Shown here piece after piece: positions 8,368-17,302 of a stretch of 39,543 bases of DNA. Numbering within the stretch: the stretch's first letter is position 1; each line of letters starts with the position of its first letter. The notes below the pieces were generated by a model. The model was not told the DNA's origin, made no database searches, and saw nothing but the letters and a program-made list of their open reading frames with translations. The position numbers and the translations under genes are program-made. Origin of the DNA: Desulfurococcaceae archaeon. GTDB lineage: Archaea; Thermoproteota; Thermoprotei_A; Sulfolobales; Desulfurococcaceae. The stretch spans positions 384,118-423,660 of the forward strand of contig JAGDWI010000003.1 of NCBI GenBank assembly GCA_023269825.1. The letters run 5' to 3'.

Positions 8368-11300
8368 CTATCTTTTTAGATAATTCATCAGAATTTGAAG
8401 ATAAGCAAAGTTCTCCTCTTGAGAAGGCTCTATTGCTAATCCATAACCCCATTCATTGAAGGCACTTATTTTTATTATTTTAGTCTTCGTACCTACATAT
8501 TTGAGTGCTATTTTGATTAAAGCTTCAAAAAGTTGGGGGCTTCTTTTAAGTGGAACATACGCTGGATCCCTCACCCAGTATGGATTTATTTCTTCGCCGG
8601 GCATAAGATTAGGAATAAGCGTAGTCTGGGAATTATAATTTCTCGAGAAATTGTACCATCTTTCGTAAAGACTTTTTACAAATGTGGGAAAGTCGCTTCT
8701 TGCATCTTCAATACTATATAACCACATGTTTCCATTTGCCGAAATAGCATCCATGCTTTTCACAATTTGAATGTTTCTTTCTTCTAATACATCATATGGT
8801 GCATTAGGAAAGTACCATCCTAGTACGTTACTGATAAGGTACATTTCATATCCTTTCTCTTCTCTTATTTTACCTCGAAGTAAGCTTATTACTTCCTCTA
8901 TATTTCCGAACCATATTCTATCAGCGTCAAATTGGACAACAGGCTTTCCATCTATTTTTAAGTATTGTGGATGTGAGAAGTAAGTATCTGCAAGGAATTT
9001 AAAGTCTTCGAGTAGTCTTTGCATATTTTGAGGATCATCGAGGGGTATAAACTCGTTTCCATTAGGATCATAATCGTAAATAATTCTCTTCACAGGCAAT
9101 CTCCCGTAGTCTTCATACAGTATACAAAATTCTATGCCTTTAATTAGCGGGTTCCTTAATAAAGTGTCCAAGTTTTCCTTGCTATGGTAGTCCCATGTTC
9201 TTTCATCGTTTCCCGTTGTCCACCAACTAATGGAAAAAGCATCTATTCCGTGTCCCGTTGCCCAATCAATATGTTTACTTATCACTATAGGGTCACTTGA
9301 AGCATATTCGCCAAGGAGAGGGTATTGTGAATGAGCTACTTCACCTTTATCACCTCTCCAATGGGAACCTTGTGCTGTTATTTGCTCGTACCACGTGTAA
9401 TAGTCAGCAATAACAATAATGTCGTCTGTTTTAGCAATGTTTTCAAATTGTCTTATATAAGGTGTTTTTACTTCTACTATTTTCTCATTTCCTGCAAGGT
9501 CTTTAATCAAGGCAACTATTTTGTACTCTCTTCCACCAACAATATCTCTTATTTGAACTGAAAACTCCTCTTTCAAGCTATCAAACTTTCCGTCAATAGG
9601 AGTTAAAACAAAAACTCTTTCTTTATCCGGTGGGAAAACCTTTGGATAATCCTCAGGCCTCATACCGTACTTCTCAACCATGTAGTAGTACTCAACTGGA
9701 ACAAAACGAAGCTCAGCATATGCTATTGGGTTCTCATCATCAATTGCCGTGAAACTCACGTTAATGTCATAAACTTTGTCTAAGATTACCCGTGTTGGAG
9801 TCCAGTTCAGACTCGTAATTGTCGGTGGGGAAGTATCCTTTGTCAGATTCAGGAGAATGCTACGCAATACCTCTAAGTAGGCGAAGCCTTCCTCTCTAGT
9901 GGGCTCTATTCCCGTTGCTTCACCAAATTCATTATAGGTATCTATTTTTATTATTTTCTCTCCAGCAGGAGTCGTAGAATATTCTAGAGCTGTTAAAACC
10001 ATTGCTTTGAACATTTCGGGTTTTCTTGGGAGTTTCGGGAAATCTGGATCCCTAAGATTAATGAACCCGGGTATTATGGAGGGAACAAATGTTTTGCTAT
10101 ACTTTAATGCTAGTTTACTCCATACTTTATATCCTTCGTCTAGGAATTTTGGATAGTTCTCCTCTAGTGGCTCTACTACTGGTGTGTACCAGCCGGCAGC
10201 CCATGTGGTCCAGGCATCATAGTTTACTGCGTAATTGATGAGGAAACAATTACCTCTTTCGTCGCATTCCTCGATCCATCCACCAGTATTGTTTATTGTA
10301 AATGATGATGTGGCAGCCCATGGATGTGCATAGTCGGATATCATGTATATGTTCACTTCTCGTTTAATGTCTTCTACGAACCCGGATATATTGCCGCTGA
10401 GGGAGCCACTCGCATAGAAGTATACGACGGGCTTACCGTTGATTTTGAGGTAGTTATTCCGCGTGAAAAATAGTTTTTCTAGTGTTTTCATATCCTCTAC
10501 TATAGTTTCCCATTGATTACTATTCTCAACATGGTAAATGCCATTTGCATCCGGCTTTACTCCTGCTCTTCGAAGTCTATCTTGAATACCCTCATATTGA
10601 ATGGCTACCATAATGTTGGATGATAAAGGGTTATCCATAAACCTAGCAATGTTCTCTAGGAGCTGGAGGCTTCCACCATCCCACGTTGGAACCCATGACA
10701 TAAAGAAACAGTTTACTCCATGGCCAGTAGCCCAGTCAATATGCTTCGAAATAACAACAGGGTCTACTACATCATATTTACCAAGGAGGGGATGGACAAC
10801 CATGGGCTCAAGTAACTCCCACGGATGCGGCCTAGGATAATATGGAAAATAATTCGCACACAGAACTACTCCTTTCACATATAGTACCTTTCCTATGTTC
10901 TCGTATTGCCTTATGTATGGTGTTTTTACTTCTACTGTCTTAGTGTTCCCTGCACTATCTTCAACTAGGATTACTATTTTGTATTCTCTACCGCCTGTTA
11001 TGTTTGTTATTTGAACCGTGAAGGTTTCTTCTAGGCCATCGAATTCTCCATCTACTGGAGTTAGATTATAGCTTCTTTCCCCCTCTGGTGGGAATATTTT
11101 TGAGTAGTCTTCCGGCTCCACGCCGTATGCTTGCATCATGTACTGATATTCCACTGGCTTGAAGCGGAGCTCAGCACGTGCTATTGGCGACTCATTGTCT
11201 ACCGCGGTGAATGATACCTGTATATCGTAGACCTTGTCGAGGACTACGCGTGTTGGAGTCCAGTTTAAACTAGTTATCTCCGGTGGATTAGTGTCCACTG

Positions 11301-11670
11301 GGTGCGCTGTCGCCGTTGTCGTAGTCGTTGATGATGTTGCTGCATGAGTAGTTGTTGAAGTACTAGGTGTCGTCGATGGATAAGTAGTCGCTGTAACCAT
11401 GGCTTGACTAGTATTGAGCAGCGTACTCGAAGTCGCCGCCGTCAGGCTATGAATGGTTGGAGTACTGGGTTGAGCAGGTCTGCCAACCCATCCAGGGTAA
11501 ACAGAGAAGAGTAGCACGAATACAGCTACCACCGCTATTAAAACCCCTAGTAAAACCCTCCTCGAAGCACCCCCAGCACGCAGCAAGCAAACCACCCCAA
11601 CAAGACAAAGACATATCAGCAAACATATATAAACAACAAGCCAAGCACTGAAACACAAGCCGCAGCCCAA
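8368..11670 (-). CDS. Giant surface protein with two Ig-like + GH99/WbsX-like units
   Basis: 1100 residues. A hydrophobic N-terminus (two segments within residues 1-60) is followed by a Ser/Thr-rich stalk (about 68-125) and a tandem duplication. Each unit starts with an Ig/fibronectin-like domain (about 127-255 and 613-740; both contain ITSLNWTPTR) and continues with a TIM-barrel-like domain (about 262-610 and 747-1100; both contain PVVISKHIDWATGHG). The barrel resembles GH99 endo-mannanases and WbsX-type proteins; catalytic residues cannot be assigned without alignment. Topology suggests an anchored protein acting on glycans outside the cell. The start is uncertain: TTG at 11670 gives the longest frame, but a later start before the second hydrophobic segment is possible. 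Confidence 0.7.
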   Translation of the reverse strand: MGCGLCFSAWLVVYICLLICLCLVGVVCLLRAGGASRRVLLGVLIAVVAVFVLLFSVYPGWVGRPAQPSTPTIHSLTAATSSTLLNTSQAMVTATTYPSTTPSTSTTTHAATSSTTTTTATAHPVDTNPPEITSLNWTPTRVVLDKVYDIQVSFTAVDNESPIARAELRFKPVEYQYMMQAYGVEPEDYSKIFPPEGERSYNLTPVDGEFDGLEETFTVQITNITGGREYKIVILVEDSAGNTKTVEVKTPYIRQYENIGKVLYVKGVVLCANYFPYYPRPHPWELLEPMVVHPLLGKYDVVDPVVISKHIDWATGHGVNCFFMSWVPTWDGGSLQLLENIARFMDNPLSSNIMVAIQYEGIQDRLRRAGVKPDANGIYHVENSNQWETIVEDMKTLEKLFFTRNNYLKINGKPVVYFYASGSLSGNISGFVEDIKREVNIYMISDYAHPWAATSSFTINNTGGWIEECDERGNCFLINYAVNYDAWTTWAAGWYTPVVEPLEENYPKFLDEGYKVWSKLALKYSKTFVPSIIPGFINLRDPDFPKLPRKPEMFKAMVLTALEYSTTPAGEKIIKIDTYNEFGEATGIEPTREEGFAYLEVLRSILLNLTKDTSPPTITSLNWTPTRVILDKVYDINVSFTAIDDENPIAYAELRFVPVEYYYMVEKYGMRPEDYPKVFPPDKERVFVLTPIDGKFDSLKEEFSVQIRDIVGGREYKIVALIKDLAGNEKIVEVKTPYIRQFENIAKTDDIIVIADYYTWYEQITAQGSHWRGDKGEVAHSQYPLLGEYASSDPIVISKHIDWATGHGIDAFSISWWTTGNDERTWDYHSKENLDTLLRNPLIKGIEFCILYEDYGRLPVKRIIYDYDPNGNEFIPLDDPQNMQRLLEDFKFLADTYFSHPQYLKIDGKPVVQFDADRIWFGNIEEVISLLRGKIREEKGYEMYLISNVLGWYFPNAPYDVLEERNIQIVKSMDAISANGNMWLYSIEDARSDFPTFVKSLYERWYNFSRNYNSQTTLIPNLMPGEEINPYWVRDPAYVPLKRSPQLFEALIKIALKYVGTKTKIIKISAFNEWGYGLAIEPSQEENFAYLQILMNYLKR

Positions 11671-12020
11671 ACCACCCTAGGGAAACAACAAACCCATGAA
11701 TCCATAACTACTCCTTCTAGTTCCTTAGTATAGTCTATGTAGCCGTAAATAGGGTCTCTAACTTGTCCATTAAATTGAGTAAAGAAACCCAACTCCCCGC
11801 CAGCAGATTACTGAGTACTTGGCACTACACTACTAGACAATCTTATCACTTCAACCATTCTCTTCACTCGCCACAGAGATCAACTATACCACATTACTTT
11901 AAATAGTTTTCCCAGAGGTAAATATCAAGGTAAATTTTCACTAGGATCTCATTATGCAATATTAAATATAAGTTTATTAAGTGAAATGATAATATCGGAT
12001 CATATCTATAGTTGGAAAAA
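11671..12020. other. Intergenic region, no gene seen
   Basis: About 350 bp of AT-rich sequence between the divergent surface-protein and peroxiredoxin genes. It should hold the promoter of the minus-strand gene, but I cannot pick one TATA box with confidence. No repeats or RNA gene were seen. Confidence 0.5.
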
Positions 12021-12059
12021 TTTATAAACCCATAAGTATATTAAGCAAAAAACGAGGTG
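12021..12059 (+). promoter_or_regulatory. TATA box and ribosome-binding site of peroxiredoxin
   Basis: TTTATAAA at 12021-12028 is a canonical archaeal TATA box. GAGGTG at 12054-12059 is a strong Shine-Dalgarno sequence 6 nt before ATG 12066. The latter decides the start codon: the upstream GTG at 12057 is part of the ribosome-binding site. Confidence 0.75.
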
Positions 12060-12065
12060 TATAAA

Positions 12066-12782
12066 ATGCCGGGCATGATACCCCTAATAGGAGAAAAATT
12101 CCCGGAGATGGTAGTTGAGACAACTCATGGAGTGAAGAAACTACCAGACGACTACAAGGGAAAGTGGCTTGTATTATTCAGCCACCCCGCAGACTTCACA
12201 CCAGTTTGCACAACTGAGTTTGTTGGGTTTGCAGTGAGGTATAATGAATTCAAGGAGTTGAATGCTGAATTACTGGGTCTTAGTGTTGACAGTGTCTTCT
12301 CACACATTAAGTGGATTGAGTGGATCAAGGAGAAGCTGGGATTTGAAATACCATTCCCAATAATAGCAGACCCCAATGGAGAGGTATCTAGAAAACTCGG
12401 CTTCCTACACGCACAGAGTGCTACATCAACTGTGAGGGCAGTCATAATAGTAGACCCCGATGGAGTTGTTAGAGCGATACTATACTATCCACAAGAGTCA
12501 GGTAGAAACATAGATGAAATACTGAGACTACTAGTCACTCTACAATTAAACACAGAGTATAAGAGAGCACTACCAGCTAATTGGCCAAACAACGGGTTAA
12601 TAGGCGACGCAGTAATAGTTCCACCAGCGAAGACAGTGCAGGAAGCACAGGAGAGACTAAAGAAGTTCAAGTGCTACGACTGGTGGTTCTGCTACGAGGA
12701 GGGCAAAGTACCAGCAGAGCTAGTAGCAAAAGTTAGAAAATACCTTGAGAGAGCTGCTAAACCATTCGCTGGCTTAAAGTAA
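12066..12782 (+). CDS. Peroxiredoxin (AhpC/TSA, archaeal Prx6-like)
   Basis: A 238-residue thiol peroxidase that reduces H2O2 and organic peroxides in the cytoplasm. The peroxidatic cysteine lies in the family signature FTPVCTTEF (about residue 46), and further cysteines in [11 protein letters not shown] near residue 205 correspond to the C-terminal pair that acts as resolving cysteines in the archaeal decameric enzymes. Length and the long C-terminal domain (LPANWPNN through the DWWF segment) match the family. The ATG at 12066 is chosen over an in-frame GTG at 12057 because of the strong ribosome-binding site. It is monocistronic, and a T-rich run follows directly. Confidence 0.93.
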   Translation: MPGMIPLIGEKFPEMVVETTHGVKKLPDDYKGKWLVLFSHPADFTPVCTTEFVGFAVRYNEFKELNAELLGLSVDSVFSHIKWIEWIKEKLGFEIPFPIIADPNGEVSRKLGFLHAQSATSTVRAVIIVDPDGVVRAILYYPQESGRNIDEILRLLVTLQLNTEYKRALPANWPNNGLIGDAVIVPPAKTVQEAQERLKKFKCYDWWFCYEEGKVPAELVAKVRKYLERAAKPFAGLK

Positions 12783-12783
12783 G

Positions 12784-12803
12784 GATTTTTTAACTATTTT
12801 TAC
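12784..12803 (+). terminator. T-rich terminator after peroxiredoxin
   Basis: Two T runs (ATTTTTT and ATTTTT) follow the stop codon directly, the typical intrinsic archaeal termination signal. No stem is needed or seen. Confidence 0.5.
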
Positions 12804-12882
12804 TCCCACACTAACCCCTCCTAGTAGAGCTTCGGACTATAAAAATTTATAAGCTTGATCCAATAGGCTTACTAATGGTGAT

Positions 12883-13073
12883 CTACATGTTTAAGAGAAT
12901 ATTTGCTCTCAAAGCAATGCCCAGTGCTTTAAGGGCCTTCTCAAACCCGAGCTTTCTCTTAACCTTCTCGAGGATAAGCCTGCATGCTTCACCGCTTAGG
13001 GCGCTAGCGTTCACCCTATTATACCAGGGGTTAGCGGGCATGATTTCACCCAGTAAATCACATAGTAGTTCAC
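12883..13073 (-). pseudogene. Relic of the N-terminus of a tyrosine integrase
   Basis: Two frames read as one broken protein. From GTG at 13073 the minus strand gives VNYYVIYWVKSCP; after a one-base shift near 13041 it continues PANPWYNRVNASALSGE, then ACRLILEKVKRKLGFEK and ALKALGIA, and ends at TAG 12883-12885. From memory, N-termini of integrases of crenarchaeal integrated elements have this NPWYNRVN...LSxEACRLILE...LG..KAL..LGI pattern, before a helix-turn-helix-like stretch that here is replaced by unrelated residues. The relic lies on the 3' side of tRNA-Gly and reads away from it, where an integrated element would place its int gene. The 52-residue second frame (ATG 13041) could alternatively be a small protein. 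Confidence 0.5.
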
Positions 13074-13097
13074 GCCCCCCGCCACGGGAGCGTGAAC
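13068..13097. repeat. Inverted repeat GTTCACGC-N14-GCGTGAAC
   Basis: Perfect 8-bp arms at 13068-13075 and 13090-13097 around a GC-rich 14-bp centre. On the minus strand the proximal arm contains the GTG start of the integrase relic. The same arm sequence (7 bp) recurs as an inverted repeat at 17378-17405 beside the tRNA-Ser fragment. Confidence 0.7.
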
Positions 13098-13144
13098 TAT
13101 GGGAAACAACTCTATAGAATTTATATGGGTATTTAAAGGAGGTG

Positions 13145-13220
13145 TGCGGCGGCCGGGATTTGAACCCGGGATCTCCGGCTTGGAGGGCCGGCGTCCTAGT
13201 CCAGGCTAGACGACCGCCGC
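13145..13220 (-). tRNA. tRNA-Gly (anticodon UCC)
   Basis: A 76-nt cloverleaf with acceptor GCGGCGG pairing with CCGCCGC plus discriminator A, T-arm CCGGG-TTCAAAT-CCCGG, and anticodon stem CCGGC/GCCGG enclosing the loop CCTCCAA. The anticodon is TCC. Position 33 reads C, where nearly all tRNAs have U. No intron and no encoded CCA. Its 3' end faces the integrase relic, so it may have been an integration site. Confidence 0.93.
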
Positions 13221-13341
13221 ATCCTTCTCTTAATTAAATTAGTGTTGGTTTTATAAATTTCTATGTGTGAATAGTTTACTAGTGATGAAAAGAGGGTCTT
13301 AGGAGTTCTTGCGCGATGAAGACCGCTGGAAATACTGATTT

Positions 13342-14046
13342 TCACTGGTTAAAGTTCCCCGTGTTTTCTTCAATGTATTTTGATGCTTCTTCAAGGTCTT
13401 TATATGTGTCTATGGCTTTCCAGAATATATTGGTGTATTTTACTGCTCCGAGAAGACCGTCTCGAGCCATTGCGGGGAAAGCTGTTTTCTCTAAGTCTCC
13501 TTTATCCGGGAAGTATTTCAATGCCTCCGGTCTCAGTGCATAAACACCCGCGTTAATCCAGTAGTCTTTTATGAGCGGTTTCTCCACGAATCCTCTAACG
13601 TTGTCACCTTCGAGTTCCAGTATGCCGTAGGGGCTTGGCAGAGGAATAGTAGCTATGACACCCATGTATCTACCTGCTTCAAGCTTACTTAGTAATTGAA
13701 GAGGGTCAAGGTTCGTTAATATATCCCCGTTTAAAACAAGGAAAACACTCTCTTTTAGTAATATGTGCTCAGCGTTCTTAACAGCACCACCTGTTCCAAG
13801 GGGTTCATCTTCAACGACATAGGTTATTTTAACTCCGAATCTACTACCACTCCCGAAGTGTTCAATTATCTTTTCTTTCTTATAACCTACTAGTAGCACG
13901 ATTTCATTCAATCCATGCTTCTTCAACCAGGCTATTTGATACTCAAGTAGTGGTTTACCGGCAACGGGAATCATTGGCTTAGGAGTATCCTCGGTGAAAG
14001 GACGCAATCTCTTACCAAAACCACCAGCTAAAATAGCTACTAGCAT
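13342..14046 (-). CDS. Sugar-phosphate nucleotidyltransferase (NDP-sugar pyrophosphorylase)
   Basis: A 234-residue cytoplasmic enzyme that couples a sugar-1-phosphate to an NTP, releasing pyrophosphate. The signature LAGGFGKRLRPFTEDTPKPM at residues 6-25 contains the nucleotide-binding GGxGxRLxPxT...PKP motif; GDI near residue 105 binds metal and VEKP near 153 contacts the sugar. The short length, with no left-handed beta-helix, resembles ManC/glucose-1-phosphate thymidylyltransferase-type core enzymes, so GDP-mannose, dTDP-glucose or UDP-glucose formation are all possible. Such enzymes feed protein N-glycosylation and surface glycans. It starts with ATG; nearby genes are not functionally linked. 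Confidence 0.88.
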   Translation of the reverse strand: MLVAILAGGFGKRLRPFTEDTPKPMIPVAGKPLLEYQIAWLKKHGLNEIVLLVGYKKEKIIEHFGSGSRFGVKITYVVEDEPLGTGGAVKNAEHILLKESVFLVLNGDILTNLDPLQLLSKLEAGRYMGVIATIPLPSPYGILELEGDNVRGFVEKPLIKDYWINAGVYALRPEALKYFPDKGDLEKTAFPAMARDGLLGAVKYTNIFWKAIDTYKDLEEASKYIEENTGNFNQ

Positions 14047-14166
14047 TATTCCACCATTTTACTTATAAGCCTGGAAATTATTTAAGGATTGATTATTCAA
14101 CGTGGAACACGTGAAAAATAAACACGGTAAGATATTAAACCCCCTCAGAGTTAATTAATTCAAGGA

Positions 14167-14240
14167 GCCGCCGTAGCTCAGCCCGGGAGAGCGCCCGGCT
14201 GAAGACCGGGATGTCCGGGGTTCAAATCCCCGCGGCGGCA
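14167..14240 (+). tRNA. tRNA-Phe (anticodon GAA)
   Basis: A 74-nt cloverleaf: acceptor GCCGCCG with GGCGGC plus discriminator A, anticodon stem CCCGG/CCGGG enclosing CTGAAGA (anticodon GAA), T-arm with GGGGTTCAAATCCCC. No intron and no encoded CCA. Confidence 0.95.
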
Positions 14241-14347
14241 CATGTTCCTCAAGATCTCTAAGACCCCGGGTTCAATCGCTACATCTTTAACGTTAATATA
14301 GTGAATATTGTTGAAAATTATGTAGTGATTAAAGAGGAGTTGTTGGA

Positions 14348-14935
14348 ATGAGTAAACTAAGTAATATTATATTAGTGCCTTTAACAACGCGGGGAGTTCA
14401 AGAGTATATTGAGGAACTAGATGCTGAGGTAAGAGGAATCCTGAATGAAGCGGGTTTAAGCAACATTGATATCTTAGTGTGGCCTGACGTTGTTAAACCA
14501 CCCATGAAGTGTTTTGATTGGACAAGGGTACAGTATCATGCAGGTTGTTTAGCGAAACACATTAAAGATGTTTTCCAGGTGATAGGCGTTCTCGATAAAA
14601 ACGTTGTCATAGGAGTCGGGTACATAGATGGGTTCGAGCATGGTTTAAACTTCGTTTTCGGCGAGGCTTTACCGGATCAACGCGTAGCAGTAGTATTCAC
14701 GAAGAGGCTTAAACCAGAATTTTACGGTAATCACCCAGACTATAACTTATACTTTGAGAGACTCGTTAAAGAAGTAGTTCACGAGCTAGGTCACCTGCTT
14801 GGATTAGAGCACTGCTCCGGAAACTGCGTTATGAGGTTTAGTAACAGCGTCGTAGAAGTAGATGAGAAACCAAAGTATTTCTGCGGAGACTGCAAGGAGA
14901 AAATTAAGAGATACTATATGTCGAGAACAAAGTAG
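14348..14935 (+). CDS. amzA: Archaemetzincin metalloprotease
   Basis: A 195-residue zinc protease of the archaemetzincin (archaelysin) family. The motif HELGHLLGLEHC near residue 141 gives the three zinc-binding histidines and catalytic Glu; the following C-x4-C-x18-C-x2-C pattern (HCSGNCVM, then YFCGDC) forms the second structural zinc site that defines the family. Length is normal. Function in archaea is not established; it is a soluble protein with no signal peptide. Its 3' end overlaps that of the converging archease gene by 22 bp. Confidence 0.92.
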   Translation: MSKLSNIILVPLTTRGVQEYIEELDAEVRGILNEAGLSNIDILVWPDVVKPPMKCFDWTRVQYHAGCLAKHIKDVFQVIGVLDKNVVIGVGYIDGFEHGLNFVFGEALPDQRVAVVFTKRLKPEFYGNHPDYNLYFERLVKEVVHELGHLLGLEHCSGNCVMRFSNSVVEVDEKPKYFCGDCKEKIKRYYMSRTK

Positions 14936-15387
14936 GCAACCCACTCATTCTCTGTTTTAATAATCCTCATTAAACTATATGTTGGAGATTTAACTTCTAC
15001 CCGTGGTTCATGTTTCTCAGGATTAAACTCATCGCAGAGAGCTTTTCCTTTAATAACGTAGGATAACTCGTCGCCTAGACGCTTAATAGTTAACTCATCA
15101 ACAACTATATTGCCACATACTAAGTTGTCACTATAGTAGAGTACTAGGAGTGCTTCAAGCCACTTGTAAAGCAGGTTCTCTAAGTCGAATCCTTCGGAAA
15201 CGACGTCTCTACTGATCTCGCCTTTAATTCCTCTAATATCAGTCATTGTGTCGAAGAGAGCTAACCCGCTTTTTTCGAATAACCCCAATAGGTTACTGCT
15301 TCTAACTCTAATGTATACGTCTCCGGTGTGTTCTAGTGAATCATACACTCCCGGCAGAGAGTAAATTACTTTATCCTCGTCAACCAT
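14914..15387 (-). CDS. Archease (tRNA ligase/methylase cofactor)
   Basis: About 157 residues, the normal archease length. The protein has the family's conserved acidic N-terminus (YDSLEHTGDVYIRV) and the C-terminal DEFNPEKHEPRVEVKSPTYS segment that supplies metal ligands. Archease stimulates RtcB during tRNA splicing ligation and modulates tRNA methylation. I choose ATG 15387, because the longer frame from GTG 15396 adds only three residues and the GGTG before it looks like part of the ribosome-binding site. Overlaps the archaemetzincin gene tail to tail. Confidence 0.9.
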   Translation of the reverse strand: MVDEDKVIYSLPGVYDSLEHTGDVYIRVRSSNLLGLFEKSGLALFDTMTDIRGIKGEISRDVVSEGFDLENLLYKWLEALLVLYYSDNLVCGNIVVDELTIKRLGDELSYVIKGKALCDEFNPEKHEPRVEVKSPTYSLMRIIKTENEWVAYFVLDI

Positions 15388-15446
15388 TGAAAGCACCCTT
15401 CAATAAATCATCCAGCTATAGTCACTATTCACTGTATTATTTGCAC

Positions 15447-15487
15447 TTTTAAACCCTAAATATACATTGTTATTAAAAACCGAGGTG
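15447..15487 (+). promoter_or_regulatory. TATA-like box and ribosome-binding site of RuBisCO
   Basis: TTTTAAA at about 15447-15453 is a candidate TATA box. GAGGTG at 15482-15487 lies 6 nt before the TTG at 15494, which favours that TTG over the upstream in-frame TTG at 15467. Confidence 0.6.
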
Positions 15488-15493
15488 TCATAT

Positions 15494-16831
15494 TTGGCTA
15501 AGAGATATGAGTTTGAATCCTACCATGAGTACTTATCTCCAGGTTACACGCCTGACCCCGAGAACGATGTCATAGGTGTTTTCAGAGTTACTCCAGCGCA
15601 AGGATTTAAAATAGAGGAAGTAGCCAGTGGGATCGGCGCGGAGAGTAGTACTGGTACCTGGACAACTCTTTACCCATGGTACGATGTTGAGAGAGTTAAG
15701 AAGCTTAGTGCAAAAGTATACGAGATACTGGATTTAGGGGATGGATCATACTTAGTGAAAATAGCGTACCCAGTTAAGTTATTCGAGGAGGACAATATAC
15801 CGGGGCTTCTTGCAAGCATCGCTGGCAACGTATTCGGTATGAAGAGAGCAGCTGGTTTAAGACTCGAGGATATCTACTTACCGAAGAAGCTCCTGGATCA
15901 TTTCAAAGGACCGAGTAAAGGCGTTAAAGGTATAAGAGAAATATTTAGGGTTCAAGACAGACCATTGGTTGGCACAGTACCTAAACCCAAGGAAGGCTAC
16001 ACACCCGAGGAAGTAGAGAAACTAGCATACGAGTTGCTCCTCGGTGGCTTAGATTACATCAAGGACGATGAGAACTTAACGAGCCCAAGTTTCTGTAGAT
16101 TTGAAGCTAGAGCTAATGCGATAATGAAGGTAATCAATAAAGTTGAAAAAGAAACAGGTGAGAGAAAAGCCTGGTTCGCGAATATAACAGCAGATGTAAG
16201 AGAAATGGAGAAGAGACTTAAACTCGTTGCTGACTACGGAAACCCCTATGTTATGGTAGACGTAGTTATAACTGGTTGGAGCGCGTTAACATATATTAGA
16301 GACTTAGCGGAGGAGTATGGGTTAGCAATACATGCTCATAGAGCAATGCACGCTGCTTTCACTAGAAACAAGTACCATGGTATATCAATGTACGTGTTAG
16401 CTAAACTCTACAGGATTATAGGCGTAGACCAATTACATGTGGGGACAGCTGGTGTCGGTAAATTGGAAGGTGAAAAACTCGATGTTGTAAGGTACGCTAG
16501 AATACTACGCGAAGAACACTTCAAACCAGACCCAGATGATATATTCCACTTAGAGCAACCAATGCACCATATTAAACCAGCGATGCCTGTTTCATCGGGT
16601 GGCTTACATCCAGGCATATTGCCGCCGGTGATAGAAGCTCTTGGAAAAGACATAGTGCTACAAGTAGGAGGTGGAGTAATAGGGCACCCAGATGGTCCAA
16701 GAGCTGGTGCAGCAGCTGTTAGACAAGCTCTAGAAGCAATAAGTAAGAGTATACCGTTAGAGGAATACGCTAAAACACATAAGGAGCTAGCTAGAGCACT
16801 CGAGAAATGGGGTTTCACGAAGCCTATTTAA
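15494..16831 (+). CDS. rbcL: Ribulose-bisphosphate carboxylase, form III
   Basis: About 445 residues. The catalytic motifs are intact: PKPKEGYTPEE (first active-site Lys), GGLDYIKDDENLTSP with the carbamylated Lys and the Mg-binding Asp-Asp-Glu, and loop 6 GTAGVGKLEGE. Form III enzymes work in the archaeal AMP pathway (AMP phosphorylase, ribose-1,5-bisphosphate isomerase, RuBisCO), converting nucleoside-derived ribulose-1,5-bisphosphate and CO2 to two 3-phosphoglycerates. No small subunit gene is present, as expected for this form. It starts at TTG with a strong ribosome-binding site. Pathway partners are not in this window. Confidence 0.96.
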   Translation: MAKRYEFESYHEYLSPGYTPDPENDVIGVFRVTPAQGFKIEEVASGIGAESSTGTWTTLYPWYDVERVKKLSAKVYEILDLGDGSYLVKIAYPVKLFEEDNIPGLLASIAGNVFGMKRAAGLRLEDIYLPKKLLDHFKGPSKGVKGIREIFRVQDRPLVGTVPKPKEGYTPEEVEKLAYELLLGGLDYIKDDENLTSPSFCRFEARANAIMKVINKVEKETGERKAWFANITADVREMEKRLKLVADYGNPYVMVDVVITGWSALTYIRDLAEEYGLAIHAHRAMHAAFTRNKYHGISMYVLAKLYRIIGVDQLHVGTAGVGKLEGEKLDVVRYARILREEHFKPDPDDIFHLEQPMHHIKPAMPVSSGGLHPGILPPVIEALGKDIVLQVGGGVIGHPDGPRAGAAAVRQALEAISKSIPLEEYAKTHKELARALEKWGFTKPI

Positions 16832-16843
16832 AAATTTTCTTTT

Positions 16844-17233
16844 TCAAGCAAGAACTCCAGCTTGTCCACTACTATATTCTTCTATTTTTGGGTTCAGTAC
16901 TCTAGCAATATCGTATATTATAGGTGGTTTCCACCAGGTTTTCTCAAGGGATCTCAGTATACCAATAATCCATATGATCAGCAAACCCAGGTTCACTAAA
17001 GCTGATAGAATCCATCCTATAAAAGGAATAATGGAGAAAACAACATTTATGAGCCCTGCTCCAACTATTACGATGAAGAAAGAGATGGATAAGTAACCCC
17101 AGTAACAAGCATACCTGTAATTGGGCCTAAGAACAAGAGCTACTATACCACCAATTAATGGTATAACCCAGGCAATGAAACCCCATAGTTTCTCCTCTTC
17201 GTTTACCTCGCGAGGATCTCCACTAAGTACCAA
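16844..17233 (-). CDS. DUF4870/Tic20-like small membrane protein
   Basis: A 129-residue protein with three to four membrane segments beginning at KLWGFIAWVIPLIGGIVALV. The charged N-terminus followed by a segment ending in LRPNYRY and then a hydrophobic pair separated by a short loop is the usual layout of DUF4870-type proteins. Function unknown. It converges on RuBisCO, only 12 bp away. TTG is the only plausible start in this frame. It is the last gene on the chromosomal side of the tRNA-Ser fragment. Confidence 0.65.
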   Translation of the reverse strand: MVLSGDPREVNEEEKLWGFIAWVIPLIGGIVALVLRPNYRYACYWGYLSISFFIVIVGAGLINVVFSIIPFIGWILSALVNLGLLIIWIIGILRSLEKTWWKPPIIYDIARVLNPKIEEYSSGQAGVLA

Positions 17234-17302
17234 GACACAAACACCTATCTACCTACTATTTATGGAGACGTTAATATAGTCACGTTAACTCGTAGTTGAC
17301 AG

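Noticed and set aside
12875-13117. Plus-strand 80-codon frame downstream of peroxiredoxin
   Set aside because: It is the shadow of the minus-strand integrase relic, which has the protein-like sequence.
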